Below are positions 10,443-22,616 of a stretch of DNA of 39,442 nucleotides, piece by piece. How positions within the stretch are numbered: the stretch's first letter is position 1; every line of letters begins with the position of its first letter. The notes beneath the pieces are model-generated. The model was not told where the DNA came from. It ran no database searches and saw only the letters and a program-made list of their open reading frames with translations. The stretch is taken from assembly GCF_001949145.1 (NCBI RefSeq), contig NW_019091674.1:1-39442 (forward strand). Direction: 5' to 3'. The DNA is from Acanthaster planci. Lineage: Eukaryota > Echinodermata > Asteroidea > Valvatida > Acanthasteridae. Position numbers and translations under genes: made by a program.

Positions 10443-11470
10443 GTTTGTTTCTGCATGCAATTGGGGACCCTGAACAATAGAGGACAATAAGGTCCCCGAT
10501 TGACAGAGGGTCCCCGATTGACAACTGTGTACAAAACATATGGGTGGTCTTCTAAAAAAGTTAAGGTACGAACAATACAGGATCAATAGGGGGTCCCCAA
10601 TTGCAGGCAAATACACACTTACGTGTGTGCGTGGGGGAGAACGTTCTCCCAGGTCCATCCCTGTGACTACGCGCCTGGTTTATGGATGGATAGACGGGTG
10701 AGTTAGTACCCCTTAAACTTTCTGATCCCCGCGACACCAAAACATGACGAATTCATCAACCAAAAACCGTGAAACAGAAAAAAATCAGAAATTTTCAGCT
10801 GGTTTCCCCAAAGAATTAGATCTATCTTGATGCATCAGTCATTTCCATTTTTGTATTCATTTTAGGCCTCATTACGTGTATTTGCCATGTTCGATTGAAG
10901 CTTGATTTTTTTGTTGCACGGTCAACAGCTTCTACAGCAAGAGTGATGGCCGGTCCATGTAGCTCCAGTCCTGCTAATATTCCACTGTGCGTTTATACAA
11001 AAACCAACGTCAAAACGTAGAGCCTTGTAGCACAAGTTTTGACGTTTTTCTTGCGGCTGGCACTTGATATTGTGTACCTGTATGCCAAACTAATTGAAGC
11101 AGCAACTCTCTAAGAAATACAATGTAAGCCTAATCGGTGGGAGAACTCTGAAGAGCATTACATTAGGAAGCGCTGTAACGGGAATTTACTGTCGCCTACG
11201 ATCGTGGTATGATATTTAACATGCCCCTACATGCCGTGGATGTGACGGCATGAACTGTAGCAGCGAAGGAAATAACGGGGTCTTTGAAATAAAAGAAAAA
11301 TAAAAAATACATTTTTAATGGTCCCTAAATATTAATTGAAATGTTAACACTCACACTTATTTCAAAATCCGGAGAAATATGTATTCGTTCGGTTGAGCAC
11401 CGAAGTGAAATCAATTAGAATAAAGTGAATTTATCCTTGTTATATAAGAGTAACGGTCGAGTGGTCAAGA
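10443..11470. other. Spacer, nothing recognised
   Basis: There is no convincing gene. A short hairpin (ATGCCGT...ACGGCAT) lies near 11230-11252. The repeated phrases GGTCCCCGATTGACA around 10490-10525 look like a small local duplication. Confidence 0.5.
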
Positions 11471-11475
11471 GAGGG

Positions 11476-11485
11476 TATATAAAAA
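11476..11485 (+). promoter_or_regulatory. Possible TATA box
   Basis: TATATAAAAA is followed about 55-65 nt later by a short frame (from 11540) that is hydrophobic and signal-peptide-like, but it opens with TTG, not ATG. No supporting downstream exon was recognised. It could be an old promoter or chance in AT-rich DNA. Confidence 0.25.
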
Positions 11486-12135
11486 TTTGGTCTGGTCTTC
11501 ACGCTTGCACACCCCTGTGACCTCTATCCCAAAATAACGTTGATTTTAAGGATCTGTTCAACCTTTTTGTTTGCCAGCCTGACTGCAGTTGGTTCGCTTA
11601 GGTCAGGCATACGTTTCACTTTTTCCCCCTTCAGTTTTTGGGTTTTTCGTATCTGGCAACCAACAGTACAACGAGTTCGTTCACTGTCAATTATATACAG
11701 TACGATTGGGACCTATACTATCCTTACAATATTAAGATAATTAAAAGATCTGAATTTGTTCAAGGATTTAATGTGGTGGTTGCGTGATATGTAATAAAGA
11801 CAACCAAGGCTTACCATTAAGCAACGTTAACAAAATATTGTATATGTTGAGTTTAGTGTATCGTGTTTAAAGGATAACTCGTACAGGATTGATAAAATTT
11901 ACCCGGTAAAATCGTAAGTAACTTATGTGCTTTCAGGTTTGCCTAAGTATGTCACTAATGTTTACTGCCGCCCTTGTTGTATGTAGATATGTGCATATCC
12001 TCAACAAAAGTGAACATTCAGTTGTACCCAGTAAGTGGGATTGTCCGGAATGTAAGGAAGGTCACATCACGTGACCAGCTCGCTGCTGAATGGGAATCTC
12101 AGATTGCGTATGCATTCTCTAATTGTCGAACATAC
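11486..12135. other. Spacer, nothing recognised
   Basis: No gene is recognised beyond the doubtful hydrophobic frame at 11540-11600. A near-palindrome GGTCACATCACGTGACC occurs at about 12059-12075. Confidence 0.45.
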
Positions 12136-12410
12136 ACGTGATTAATTCGATTGTTCACGGGGAGTACGCAAGAGGGTCGGAAAGATACATAGCCTGTGAT
12201 GTGCATTGCATGCGCTATGTCGTGGGTGCAGGCGAACATGGGTGTAAAGGTTTACATTATCGTCGTTTGTTCGCTCAGGGACCCATTGAGCATCTTAGAG
12301 CAGGGTCAATATTCCGAAGACTGCATCACAGAACACTTAGATACGATAAACTGACGTACAACCACAAAATCGAAATGACACCAACGGAGTCTACACAATG
12401 ATCAACTCAC

Positions 12411-12453
12411 CTGCAATGGCGCAAAGCAGCAGCAAAGCGATGAATCGATTCAT
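12411..12453 (-). CDS. First coding exon of a secreted protein, copy A
   Basis: On the minus strand ATG at 12453 opens MNRFIALLLLCAIAG, a textbook signal-peptide start, and the exon ends at CAG|GTGAGT (phase 1). Upstream, CTTATAAAG (12566-12573, minus) stands about 110 nt before the ATG and could be a TATA box. The same exon is repeated in opposite orientation at 16466-16508. Later exons should lie to the left of 12411 but none could be recognised, so the mature protein is unknown. A phase-1 first intron after the signal peptide is common in secreted peptides. It may be a partial gene captured by the inverted duplication. Confidence 0.55.
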
Positions 12454-12565
12454 GATGATGGTGGTTCTTGCAAGCTGTTGAACTAACGGTGTTAACGACG
12501 AAGGTTGCACTAGAAGCAGCAGTACACGCCAAGCCTCAGTTTGCAAAAGTGAGGCAAGATCATGT

Positions 12566-12573
12566 CTTTATAA
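12566..12573 (-). promoter_or_regulatory. TATA-like box upstream of copy A exon
   Basis: TTATAAAG on the minus strand is about 113 nt upstream of the ATG. The right arm has the related but altered CTTATAATTA at 16341-16350, about 120 nt upstream of its ATG. Position and conservation suggest a core promoter, but the transcription start is unknown. Confidence 0.4.
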
Positions 12574-13136
12574 GCAGTAAGGGCCAAATACAAAGTCATC
12601 TAGGTCAAAATAAATGTACCAGGAAAAATCTTTGCCCCATTTCAAGAAGACACTTGAATGACAGTTTTGTCCAATTGCATCCAAGTTAGGCCCTATCATA
12701 AATTAGAATTTCTAATCAATAAAACAAAAGTATTAGTTTGCACAGTCTCCAATCAAACTAGGTATTTCCCCTCTTTTCAATTAAATTCCGGCTTTCAATT
12801 ACCGTTACATCGAAAGGCAATTGTGGCCCTGACCAATATTGAATTTTCGATTTCATAGTCAAAGTCAAGAACGTCCAACACCAACACTGTGTTTACTGTG
12901 AAAATACCAGCAGAACTAAATGTGCCACTTAATTGAAAAAGAATTTGTCAAACATAGCTTAGTTACTATGTACTTGAATTTGCTCAAATATAATTATACT
13001 TCAGTTATGAGGTTAGGCAATTTTTTTGCCAGTTGAAAATTCATAATAAAATACACGAATAGGTTAAAATAACAATCACTATCACGTGACTTGTCAAATG
13101 ATGTCAATTTTCATCTATAACATCTATATCTTATAT

Positions 13137-13510
13137 AGATGGTGTAGAGCAAAGGGCCGATCTAGACATACATGTAGTAAAACCTCATGTCACTCACACG
13201 CGTAATCGTTTACACTCCACAGAGAATGAACATTGTTGCAAGCTTTCTGTCTGCACGTAGCCTTGCCCAAGGGGCTTTTTTCCGGAGATATAATTTTGCC
13301 TCACGCACGGGATCCACACGGCAAGCAAGCCACCCGTGTATGTGTACTCACACATACGTATGGACGTGCGTGTCATTCGTATACATGTACGACATGTAGC
13401 ATGTGGAGTAGAAAAACTGGCTTCAGAGCACTTACAGTGTAAACGATTACGCGTTTGTGTGACATGAGGTTTTTATTATGTCCATATCGACCCTTAGCTC
13501 TACACCATCT
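13137..13510. mobile_element. MITE-like element with about 85-bp terminal inverted repeats
   Basis: The left end (AGATGGTGTAGAGC..., 13137 to about 13225) pairs with the right end (...GCTCTACACCATCT, about 13425-13510). The inner arms share CGTAATCGTTTACACT. The unit is 374 bp and non-coding. It sits between the arms of the larger inverted repeat. No obvious target duplication was seen. Confidence 0.7.
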
Positions 13511-15859
13511 GGATTAGCTACATAAAAGGGGGGTGTTCCTTCCACATGTGACATGACATTATAGGTGCACACTTCACATTCCTTATATTCTGTGGTCCAG
13601 GTCTGACTGCGTCGAAACATTGCAGGTATCTAGAAAGGGAAGTGTTATAGACGAAAATTAGCCTATAAAGATGATGTCGTCGGGTAACATGTCATGGGAA
13701 AAATCAAAATGTATCTTTAAGGAGGATGATTTTAATATTCTTTATGTACAATAACTTCAGTTCCCTCCCCTTGGAAAATAATTTTCTTTTTTAAGCTGGA
13801 CCCTCCCCTGGTAAGGTAACATCATTCTTACAGTAATCAGACCCTTGAACAAAGAGCCCCTTTGATTTAGCGCCATGTGCTCAGCATTCCTTCTAGACCC
13901 CCTCAGTTTGCAGACTGGCAGTGAAGAGCACACACCACACTTTTATTAGTTCTCTGCCCCTCGCTTAGTCTGCCGTTTTATTCGGTAAGTTCCCTTATAT
14001 TACTTCGTTTTCCTTGATAAAACTGTTAGAAAGAAGATTTTTATTGAGTGCTGTAGATTACCCTAGGTTCTTTTAGGATATTTTTATTACATTGTGATTT
14101 TTTGTATTAATACAGTGAATACGGCCAGGTACATGTGCGTGTACTTGAGTTTCCATCCTCTCGGTCAACCTTAAGGCTTATTTTTAAAAAATAAGTTTAT
14201 TTCATGTTTTATGAAACACGTGTAACTTGTGAGAGATTGGTATTAAAGTAGGGTCATGTTTGTGCTCGATTCATGAATTCTACACATTTACTCCTGTTCC
14301 TGATTTTTATGCATTCTTACTAGATTACGTTTACCATTTTATTGCTCTGTCTTTATTAGTGACATTCTTTGCTGTTGGGATGGAAAAACTAAAGGAATTT
14401 AGTTTTGACAAGTTTTAACTTTTACTCATAGTGGTTTGTGTAGTTAGTGCCACAGCAATGACTAAAATGTATTACTTTGCCCTGCATACCTGTGTTGGAA
14501 GGATTCAAGTTCTCAATCGTCTTTTTTTTCACACTTCACAGCTGTTTTTACTTTGTTTTTTAAAGCCTAAGTATTTAACGGTGATTTTCTTTCTTGCTTT
14601 GTCTATTACATGTACATTTACTTTCATGCTTTAAGGGATACATGTAGTAGAGTCCCATTCATAAGATCAGTGGTCTGGTATGTACGGAGAGGTGCTTTAC
14701 AATGGAGTTAGTGTTTCAGCAGTTTAGACTTGTTCCTTAGTCCTTTGGTTAGTATTAACTCCGGTCATATTTTATACATAATGATTGTGTTGCTGATTGA
14801 TTTACGGTGGGAAGACTAAAGTTTCCTCTAGCCCAGGTGAGCACTTGGTTTGTCTGTGCCCAGCTGACCTTGAAGGCAGGGATAATCTTATCAGCTCATT
14901 AGGTATTCACAGGGATTTTGGTGGTCTGGACTGCTACATGCACCACTGGCTGTGGATTTTTGTTTACAGGTTGTGAAAGGGCCTGATGGTTTGTGTGAAC
15001 TAGCTATGGAACTAGGGACTGGTCGACGTTATTTTGTAGACTTATAACATTTACCTTGTTTAACTTTTAAAGCTATTTTTTGCGTTTCTTTGTTTTTTAT
15101 GTTTCAGGTTGTCAAAGCTGTTGTGTTTATTGTTTTGCAACCCTCTTATATGCTGTGTTGGCTTTCGGTTATTTTAGTTTTGCTTGTGGTTAGGTTTCCG
15201 GGTTTTTTGTTGAAATTCATTCATTTTTTTGCTTGTATTTGCTTGACTTTAAATTTTGTTGAATCCACGCTCCTATTTCTTTTGACTAGCAAAGTTTCAT
15301 TGGCATCTTATTTTTTGAAGTTTGACGTAGTTTCATTAAGTGCATTTTTTGAAGATCAAAGTTAACCGAGTCCCATTCTGCCCAGACATCACACTGTTTT
15401 TTCAATTCTTTTTAGATCACCAGTTTGATTGAGTTCGTGGTTAGACAATTATATCGTTGTTTGGATTCTGCTGAGCATTGCCCCAAAGCAATAAATTTCG
15501 GAATTTCATTTTTTTGTTAGTTTGTTTCCTCCTTTCTGTAAAATTTGCAGTCGTTTGCCTCCACCTAATTTTCCTTGCAATTCCTCCCTACCCAATCAAA
15601 TTTGAAGTTTTTTCAGCGAGTTCCCCAAATTCTGGTTTGTTTTTTTTTTGTTTATTCAGACTTAGTTTAGGGTGCCATTTTTCCGTGCAACATATCCTTT
15701 TCAGAAGTATGTCTTCTCAAGGTATTTTATTAGGAATTTTCAACGTTTCACATTGTTCTTTTGGCAGTATGATTTCTAATGGTTTTGTATAACCCCCAAA
15801 ACAACTCCGCGATTTTCCACCACAATTGCAAAACCTCTAGTCTAAATTTAAATAAATGT
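13511..15859. other. T-biased spacer inside the large inverted repeat
   Basis: From about 13980 to 15790 the plus strand is strikingly rich in T relative to A. Short F/L/V-rich frames at 14431-14634, 15090-15365 and 15478-15792 arise from this bias and match no family. No transposase or polymerase motif was seen. Confidence 0.5.
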
Positions 15860-16797
15860 AAATACAAAATGAATTAACTGGCAAGAATTGCCAAACTGCA
15901 TCACTGAAGTACAATTATTTTTGAATAAATTTAAGTACATAGTAACTAGGTTATGTTTGAGTAATTCTTTGTCAAGTAGGGGGCACATCTAGTTCTGCTG
16001 GTATTTTAACCGAGGTAAACACAGTGTTGGTGTTGAACATTGTTAACTTTGACTATGACATCGAAAATTCAATATTGGTCAGGGACACAATTGCTTTTTG
16101 ATATAATGGTAATTGAAAGCCGGATTTTAAATTGAAAGACGGGGTTAACACCGTTTGGTTCGAGACTGTGCAAACTAATACTTTTGTTTTGATAGAGTAG
16201 AAATTCAAATTTATGATAACTTGGATAACTTGGATGCAATTGGGCAAAACTGTCATTCAAGAATCCTCTTGAAATGGGGCAAAGGTTTTTCCCTGGTACA
16301 TTTATTTTGACCTAGATAACTCTGTATTTGGCTCTTATTGCTTATAATTAAAGACACGATCTTGCCTCTATTGGGCATACTGAGGCTTGGCGTGTACTGC
16401 TGCTTCTAGGGCAACCTTTGTCGTGAATACCGTTAGTTCATCAGCTTGCAACAACCACCATCATCATGAATCGATTCATCGCTTTGCTGCTGCTTTGCGC
16501 CATTGCAGGTGAATTGATCATTGTGTAGACTCCGTTGGTGTAGTTTCGATTTGGTGGTTATACGTCAGTTTATCGTATCTTAGTGTTCTGTGATGCAGTC
16601 TTCCGAATGTTGACCTTGCTCTAAGTTGCTCAATGGGTCCCTGAGCGAACAAACGACGATAATGTAAACCTTTACACCCATGTTCGCCTGCACCCACGAC
16701 ATAGCGCATGCAATGCACCTCATAGGCTCACAGGTATCTTTCGACCCTCGTGCGTACTCCCCGTGAACAATCGAAACAATTAATTAATTAATCACGT
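15860..16797 (+). repeat. Right arm of the large inverted repeat
   Basis: Reverse complement of 12136-13060. The outer limit is at ATTAATCACGT (16797), just past a short (TTAA/TAAT)n tract at about 16780-16795. It carries the second copy of the signal-peptide exon, on the plus strand, so the two gene copies are transcribed divergently away from the central loop. Confidence 0.85.
16466..16508 (+). CDS. First coding exon of a secreted protein, copy B
   Basis: ATG at 16466 opens the same MNRFIALLLLCAIAG signal peptide as copy A, ending at CAG|GTGAAT (phase 1; copy A has GTGAGT). The coding 43 nt are identical to copy A, although the surrounding arm differs at many positions. Downstream exons are not recognised between 16510 and the start of R3 at 17204. 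The TATA-like region at 16341-16350 carries a small insertion relative to copy A. Confidence 0.55.
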
Positions 16798-17203
16798 CCG
16801 TGGTGCAGTTGACCACGTAGGACTACCTCCCCGTGAGGATAATTTTCTATATAGGTAATTGCTGTTGTATACAACGGGTAACTGAGCTCTGACATTGAAT
16901 AAACCAATCATATAATTGCCTTGGAAATCACTGGTCACCGTGAGATTTAGTTCAGTCCTGTATCACTTATTGACATTTATTGTAATATTTATTAGCATTA
17001 GGATCAATTACCTAATCAGAGAGTGGTGGTAAACTTCCACCAAACAAACAGCCCCTAAGGCATGGTCCACCGTTCGTTAACTGATATCCCCCCTTGCGTT
17101 TGGATAGGTGAAATAAATATATTTGTGGGGTTAGGCCAGGTCAATTCTCCAATCAGGCCAGTCTGCTGGTCCGCCACAAAAACATTTCAGTTGTTCCGCC
17201 ACA
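16798..17203. other. Spacer between inverted repeat and R3
   Basis: No gene is recognised. If copy B is a real gene, its next exon would be expected here or within R3; none was seen. Confidence 0.4.
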
Positions 17204-17378
17204 GTGCGTTTGTGTTCTTACAAATACAACGTTGGCCCAATTCAGCAAATTGTTCGTGACTTTTATTTCTTTTTCCTTTATTAATATTTTTCTGCTCCTT
17301 TCTTTATAGTACAACAAATCAATGGGCACCCGGACGCAAATGCTAAAGATGGAGGGACATTGTAAGTAAAGTTATCTC

Positions 17379-17671
17379 AGATGGAATTCAGGCTGTTCGT
17401 GGTGGAGGACAGCAACAGGTGGAAAGGCTTGCGGTAGCACCATGCGAAAGAATATATCTCTCTTATGAGTATGTGTGGTTCTGAAGAGAACCGGGAGTAT
17501 ACTCAACGTTTCGGACTGCATATATATGTATCGGGAGACCAGTCGCCTGACGACGGACTGAGCACGCAGTCCGAAATGTTGAGTATACTCCTGGTTCTTT
17601 TCAGAACCACCCATACTCGTAAGAGAGATACATTCTTTTGCATGGTGCTACCGCAAGCCTTTCCACCTGTT
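17379..17671. mobile_element. Foldback/hairpin MITE, second copy
   Basis: Same element as at 588-877, with arms at about 17424-17500 and 17583-17668. It is flanked by AAAGTTATCTC on both sides (17368-17378 and 17672-17682), an exact 11-bp direct repeat. Confidence 0.78.
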
Positions 17672-18559
17672 AAAGTTATCTCACAGATTGCGTAGAATAT
17701 ATATTTAGAAAGACATTCGTACATCCATCGTACATTAATAAGGAAACAAAAGTTTGCTTGGCCGGACTTATATAACTTCATGTATGTTTAAGACCTTATA
17801 GGGGCTTTGGAATCTGATGATTACCCGAAAATATATAGCAAAGGCCATTTTACAAGCTTTAGTTTTATCGGATTCACGAATGAAGTAAGTGCCTTTTGGT
17901 ACAATCGACAAAAATCCTCCCAATTATTCGTATATATACACTTCATGGACTCCCTGTTTTGTGGGCCCTTTCCCTATTCATGTTCACGAGCCACTTTAAA
18001 ATGACTGTTTCTGCCTTTATCACTCTACATTCCAACAAGAAGTGGACCATCTACCTAACTACGATGGCTTTATATTGCCAGTGGTGATCTGCAAGGAAAG
18101 TAGAAAGCAATTTAAATGTGTTCACTCGGAAATCTTGTTTTATCAGTAAAAACAAAAACAACACCTCAAAATGAATATGCAATCGAGTTTGAATTTGTTA
18201 AGAAAATTATTTCGATATTTGGGGTAATTTATTTGTCAACCCGGAGGTACACTGAAGAACGTACGATAGCCCTTCTTTAAATAAAAGATACCCTTCAAAA
18301 TTGTGACACCAAAAGAGATTGGGGAAAGTATTCGATGGTTTTATCTGCTTTTGATAATTGGGCAAACTGATTACGTTTTTTGATTACAAATCGTTTCAAC
18401 AGTTCAAAGTGTGATTGTTCTTTGACCCAACATTCCCTTGGCTACAAAACCCACTCACCATTGAGTGATTGATCTCGTTTCTTTGATTAAACATTTCAAA
18501 ATTGCCAAAGCCCCTCCTGAACCTAGTGCAATGTAGCGTAGAAGACAATGACATAATCC

Positions 18560-19551
18560 TTGATTAGACTGGTGCTAGCTGTTATTTTGTTAACCGTAAA
18601 GTGCATTTTTTAGTAGTGTATGACATTGGTAAGCACACAACCTTTACGTTAAAGAAGGTGTTATAATGGCTATCTTAAACGTATTTTGTGCAGGGCTTAG
18701 CGTGCCAATTATTGTGGCGCGACTCTTTATGAGAAAGTACGTGAGATTTTCCATGCCTTCCGTGGAGCCTCCGACCAAGGTAGTGAAGTCAAAATCAACT
18801 TGTAATATACTGTCTCTCACCAGTGGCGTAGCCAAGCGAGGCAAGGGCCAACTAGGCCCTGTGGAACGTTTGCTCTCCCTCTTGCCTGATTACACCTCTG
18901 TATCTCACTAACCTTTGGTCGAGCAAAAAAACCCAAAGCTAATAGAATTTGAGTATTGAAACTGCCCCTCCACTTTCTCAGGAAGGGTTTTCCAAAAGAA
19001 GAGATTTAATAATCAACGAACGTGAAAGCAAAGTACTTTAACCGATGCTGTCACAGAAACTCCAGAAATTGCAGAAACTGAAAACTGAAATCAAGAAAAG
19101 TTTTAGTTTTCATCCAATTCCCTCTCTTCTTGGTTCCCCTTTTATGTTTCGCTTCTTTTCTTCCTCTTAATTTTTTGGGGGGGTCCCACCTTGATCCCCT
19201 GATATATGCATGTCTCCATCAACAGACTGTACACGCCATGCAAAGGAAGTCTGCAGAAGGACGTTTTCTTTATGTAAAGAGGTCTCCTGTTTCTCCCCGC
19301 TCTGCTGATTTGTGTAAGAGTCGATTTTTTTTAAGGTGGGGCTGATGGTTACATACAAAAAGACAGAGTTATTTTGGGTGAAAGCAAAATCATCGTGCCA
19401 CTTTTGTTTTCTCGTCATCTGTGATGCAGAGTTTCTGGATTCAAAGGACGCCAGCACATTCTTGTTTGGACACGGTATTGGAAGGCGAGGTTTGCACCGC
19501 GAATGCTGTACTGAAGGATGCAGCATCGAGGAGATTTATGAATCCTGCTAA
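18560..19551 (+). pseudogene. Insulin-like peptide gene, copy 3 (broken)
   Basis: The A-chain exon (19430-19551) is intact. It has a C-peptide end, an RR cleavage site in place of KR, an A chain starting GLHRECCTEGCS with all four cysteines, then TAA. The B exon (18694-18779) has a TAG at 18698-18700 in the B frame. The second B-chain cysteine is changed to Phe (TTC at the codon homologous to 1956-1958 of copy 1), which would remove an interchain disulfide. The exon 1 homologue (18560-18628) starts TTG and contains a stop. Donor and acceptor sites around the B/A intron persist in phase 1. This copy cannot make a normal insulin-fold peptide. Confidence 0.85.
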
Positions 19552-20394
19552 AGGAGACACCAACACCGACCTAGCTAACTTCCTGCCAACAATGGATTCA
19601 GCTTTACAACAAATAAAGTTTTCCGTCTTGTCCCAAGATATGAGTGGTGGTGGTTTCTTCACCAAAATAAAGACAAATAAAATGCCATTTGCTTCATTTT
19701 TATGACATTTCGTGAACATTGAATAGGGAGCTCCTAATTTTACCTCCCATTACTTGGGGAATGGATTATGCCCCGAAGGCCTCAGCAGTCTCAAAATGAA
19801 ATCTTGGCCTCTTACGTTGAAAGGAAACCTACATTTTCGAAGTTTCGATTCCACCAGATCGATCAAATCTTTCTCCGAGCTGAGAACTGAATGGACCAAC
19901 GTAGCATTAAAGATTCCTTTCAGGTCTCTCACGGTAGTAATGACGAATATTACAAGACATAACAGCTTATTCCTCAAACTAAGACAACTTTCTTGTCAAG
20001 ATAACTCTTTTTGTTTGTTTGATTGCTTGTTTGTTTATACATCGACAGTGCTCTTTAATTTATAGGACGTGTTATGTTAAATGAATCATTTTAAAAACAA
20101 AGAATGACTCTTTGCAGTAAACTTTTGGGCTATATATAAAACCTAGAGAGTGATTTAAAGCACGAAGAAAATACATTTCAGTACCACATTCACGCTTATG
20201 CATTATTTGTGGTTCTTCTTTTAGGAGATATGCCTTCATTAAGATAAAAACGCCGACTATAAAGGGTCTATTTTAAGATTATCTGGCCCTTCGATTTTTC
20301 TTAGTTTTCAATCTGGAAACTTGAAAGATTAAAGTTTACCTGCAAAGCAGTCAGTTTGTAAACTGCATGATGATTTCAAAAATATGTAGGAGCT

Positions 20395-20498
20395 ACACTC
20401 TTAAAAAAATTGGTCAATAATTTACCAATATTTCACCCAACGTTGGTCAAAATACCAACTGCAAACATTATTGGGCTAAGTTTACCAACCCAAGANTC
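20395..20498. repeat. Short insertion (ACACTCTTAAAAA type) in R3
   Basis: About 100 bp beginning ACACTCTTAAAAAAATTGG interrupt R3 relative to R2 and R4. It contains an undetermined base at 20496. It looks like a small non-autonomous element; a target duplication could not be defined. Confidence 0.45.
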
Positions 20499-21260
20499 TT
20501 CTGGATGATTCAGAACTTCGAACAGATATGTAAGATAACGGTCCGGGACATAATTTTAGTTAATGCGCTGAAGACTACATAATCTACATAACCAAAGTTT
20601 TTGAAGCAAAAGGAGTAACTTAGGGGAAGTCACCTACAAACTGTAATTGATCCAGCTAATTATAGGTCCACAAATCTGATTTTTGAGGTTACCGGTTGCT
20701 GCCCTCAATCTTTATTCTTTGCACTGCCCATGTCTCGCGGAGAATAACATACCTTCAAGACAAGACAGGTGAATGAGTGAAGTTCTTCGTTAAAACTTCA
20801 ACTTTCCTCTATGATCCCTTTATACCAGATAGAGACTAGGCTCTGGATAACTAAGCCGCAAAAGGCCTACGTGCAACAAACTTAACATATCTGACCGAGT
20901 ACAGGTTCTTCAAAGTGACGGTGTGGATTCATGAACACCTTTTCTCTAGTTTCTTGGGCGCTAGGTCGTTATGGGAACTTTTCTCCAATGTGACTGTTCT
21001 CTTATAACACTCCTTACACACCTGCTAGTTACTATGCATGGGAAGAAAACTTATTTCGTATGTACTGGGTCCTAAAACGGGTCTCTCAACCAACGGCCAT
21101 GCGTTCAAACACTTCTGCTCCCCCAGTTTGTGCTCCAGATCTTATTGTCTGTCTCTCGCGTGACTTAAGGCCATAAAAATAGTTAATATGAGCGGTTCAC
21201 AGTATAGTTTGGCCGCGAACATAACTTCTCATCAGATCCGCATGTCACATTTTTCCTCAA

Positions 21261-22616
21261 CAACTCACTCGTAATTGTGGGGATACGGATTTTCGTTTGG
21301 TTAGCTTTGTCTCCTAGAGACAGGTTTATATTTAACTCGACCTCATTTGCATAAGGCCTAACCCCGTATTTACATGTACATTAGGGCGCACCAATGTTTT
21401 GCGCGCTTAACACTTTGCTCTTTTATCCAGCATCACTGGACGTTGAATTTGTTGTGTCTTTGTGGCCAGTTTGTCGGCACACAATTGTTTGAAATGTAAG
21501 GTGTCCCTATTGGGGCCTGTCTCCAGAACAGGTAGCAAGTTATTTTCATTTCATTTTATGTGTGACTTTTCGGGAGAGTTGTGTTGCGGAGCGAGGTGGT
21601 AGGATACCAACAATGTCCGTTGGAGAAACTGGGCATGGACACGGTACATGTACTCTGTCTTGGTTGTGTTTATTCTTATCTCTGCATAGACAATCGTACA
21701 TGGGAAGCCCTGGATAGCCCTGGTTAGCCCGTTCTAATAGAAAATATGACACAAAACAAGTACATGCATTTGGGTAAGATAATATAGAGGGCGCAACAAT
21801 GTTTGTGTACAATAATGATCGAAGAGCGGCATGTATTTCCGACAGTAATGGATTATGAAATTTCGCAATAGAATTTGGTGTCTAAATAATCACTCTTTAT
21901 AAGGATCAGTTATCTAATTAAATGAATTACTCATTTAACTAAAAGATTAATTAAAAGGTGGTGAAACAGACTCCCTACCGTCCTTTATCCGGCCATCATT
22001 TGGTACTGATTTTCTGCGTTCCGCTCACGCGGCCTGACAATCGTCTCGCAGCCTTTTTCTTTGACATCGCGCGGTGGCGCTCTTCCGATAAAATTAACTT
22101 TTCGCAACAGTTGTATACTTTTACCGAAACTTTGGGAAATCCAATGGCGTGGCGTTGTCATAGACACAGCTGTGTGCATATATGTGTACTGAATTGTACG
22201 TGGACTGCATGCGCGCACGATACCTGTACTGGGTTTTACGGCCACCTTTGCTGTGTGCACACACCTTTTTCAATAGCAATGGGGTTTCCTTATTTTTCTG
22301 TTAATTACAGGCAGAATGTACATGTAGGAGTTATCCGGTCCCTGCACCTGGGGATTTTCCTTAGGAATTTTCTTTAAGATTTGATGAGGTTTCTCCTTGC
22401 ATTAATTTCAACCTACTCATCATAATTCTACTTCATGACTGTGATTTTTCTTTGATTCCACCTTGAATTCGCCTTGATTGCTGAATAAATTTGTGTGTGA
22501 GGCAACAAACCAATATTTTCTCTGATTGACTGAATCATTGCCCTGTCCACTCGTACTCTATCCCAATCAATTTTGGGGTCAGCCCTGCTGGTTGTGATAC
22601 CGCAGCCCCATTTCAC
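21261..22616 (+). mobile_element. Gypsy LTR, second copy (split by an insertion)
   Basis: Collinear with 3680-4532 once the 526-bp insertion at 21583-22108 is removed (about 830 bp). It ends CCCATTTCACTACA without the primer-binding-like sequence that follows the first copy. It is therefore a solo LTR, or an LTR whose internal region was lost. Confidence 0.6.
21583..22108. mobile_element. 526-bp insertion with 6-bp target duplication and GTTGCG ends
   Basis: AGTTGT occurs on both sides (21577-21582 and 22109-22114), and the first LTR copy has a single site (AGTTGTATAG near 4018). The insert begins GTTGCG and ends CGCAAC, a short terminal inverted repeat. No protein is recognised inside, so it is probably a non-autonomous DNA transposon. 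Confidence 0.65.

Larger units (their letters stand above)
12136..13060 (-). repeat. Left arm of a large inverted repeat
   Basis: The arm matches 15860-16797 in reverse complement with many small differences. It contains, on the minus strand, a TATA-like site, a 5' leader, a signal-peptide exon and the start of an intron. Homology stops at CACGTGATTAATT on the outer side and near GGCAATTT..TTGCCAG on the inner side. No clear target duplication flanks the pair. Confidence 0.85.
17204..21260 (+). repeat. R repeat, copy 3 (ILP-bearing, longest 3' part)
   Basis: Collinear with R1 from its position 405. It retains the segment 19560-20550 that R1 lost, and lacks R1's 3436-3675. Its left edge is abrupt at GTGCGTTTGTG. 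It has a private insertion at 20395-20498. Confidence 0.85.

Noticed and set aside
12123-12401. Open frame found in both arms of the inverted repeat (also 16518-16718, minus)
   Set aside because: It lies antisense to the inferred intron, and the differences between arms within it are nearly all amino-acid changing (for example H/Q, G/R, I/T, K/Q). It is shared only because the arms are duplicates.
15090-15792. Hydrophobic F/L/V-rich frames that resemble membrane proteins
   Set aside because: Composition artefact of a T-rich strand; no conserved motif and no second copy.
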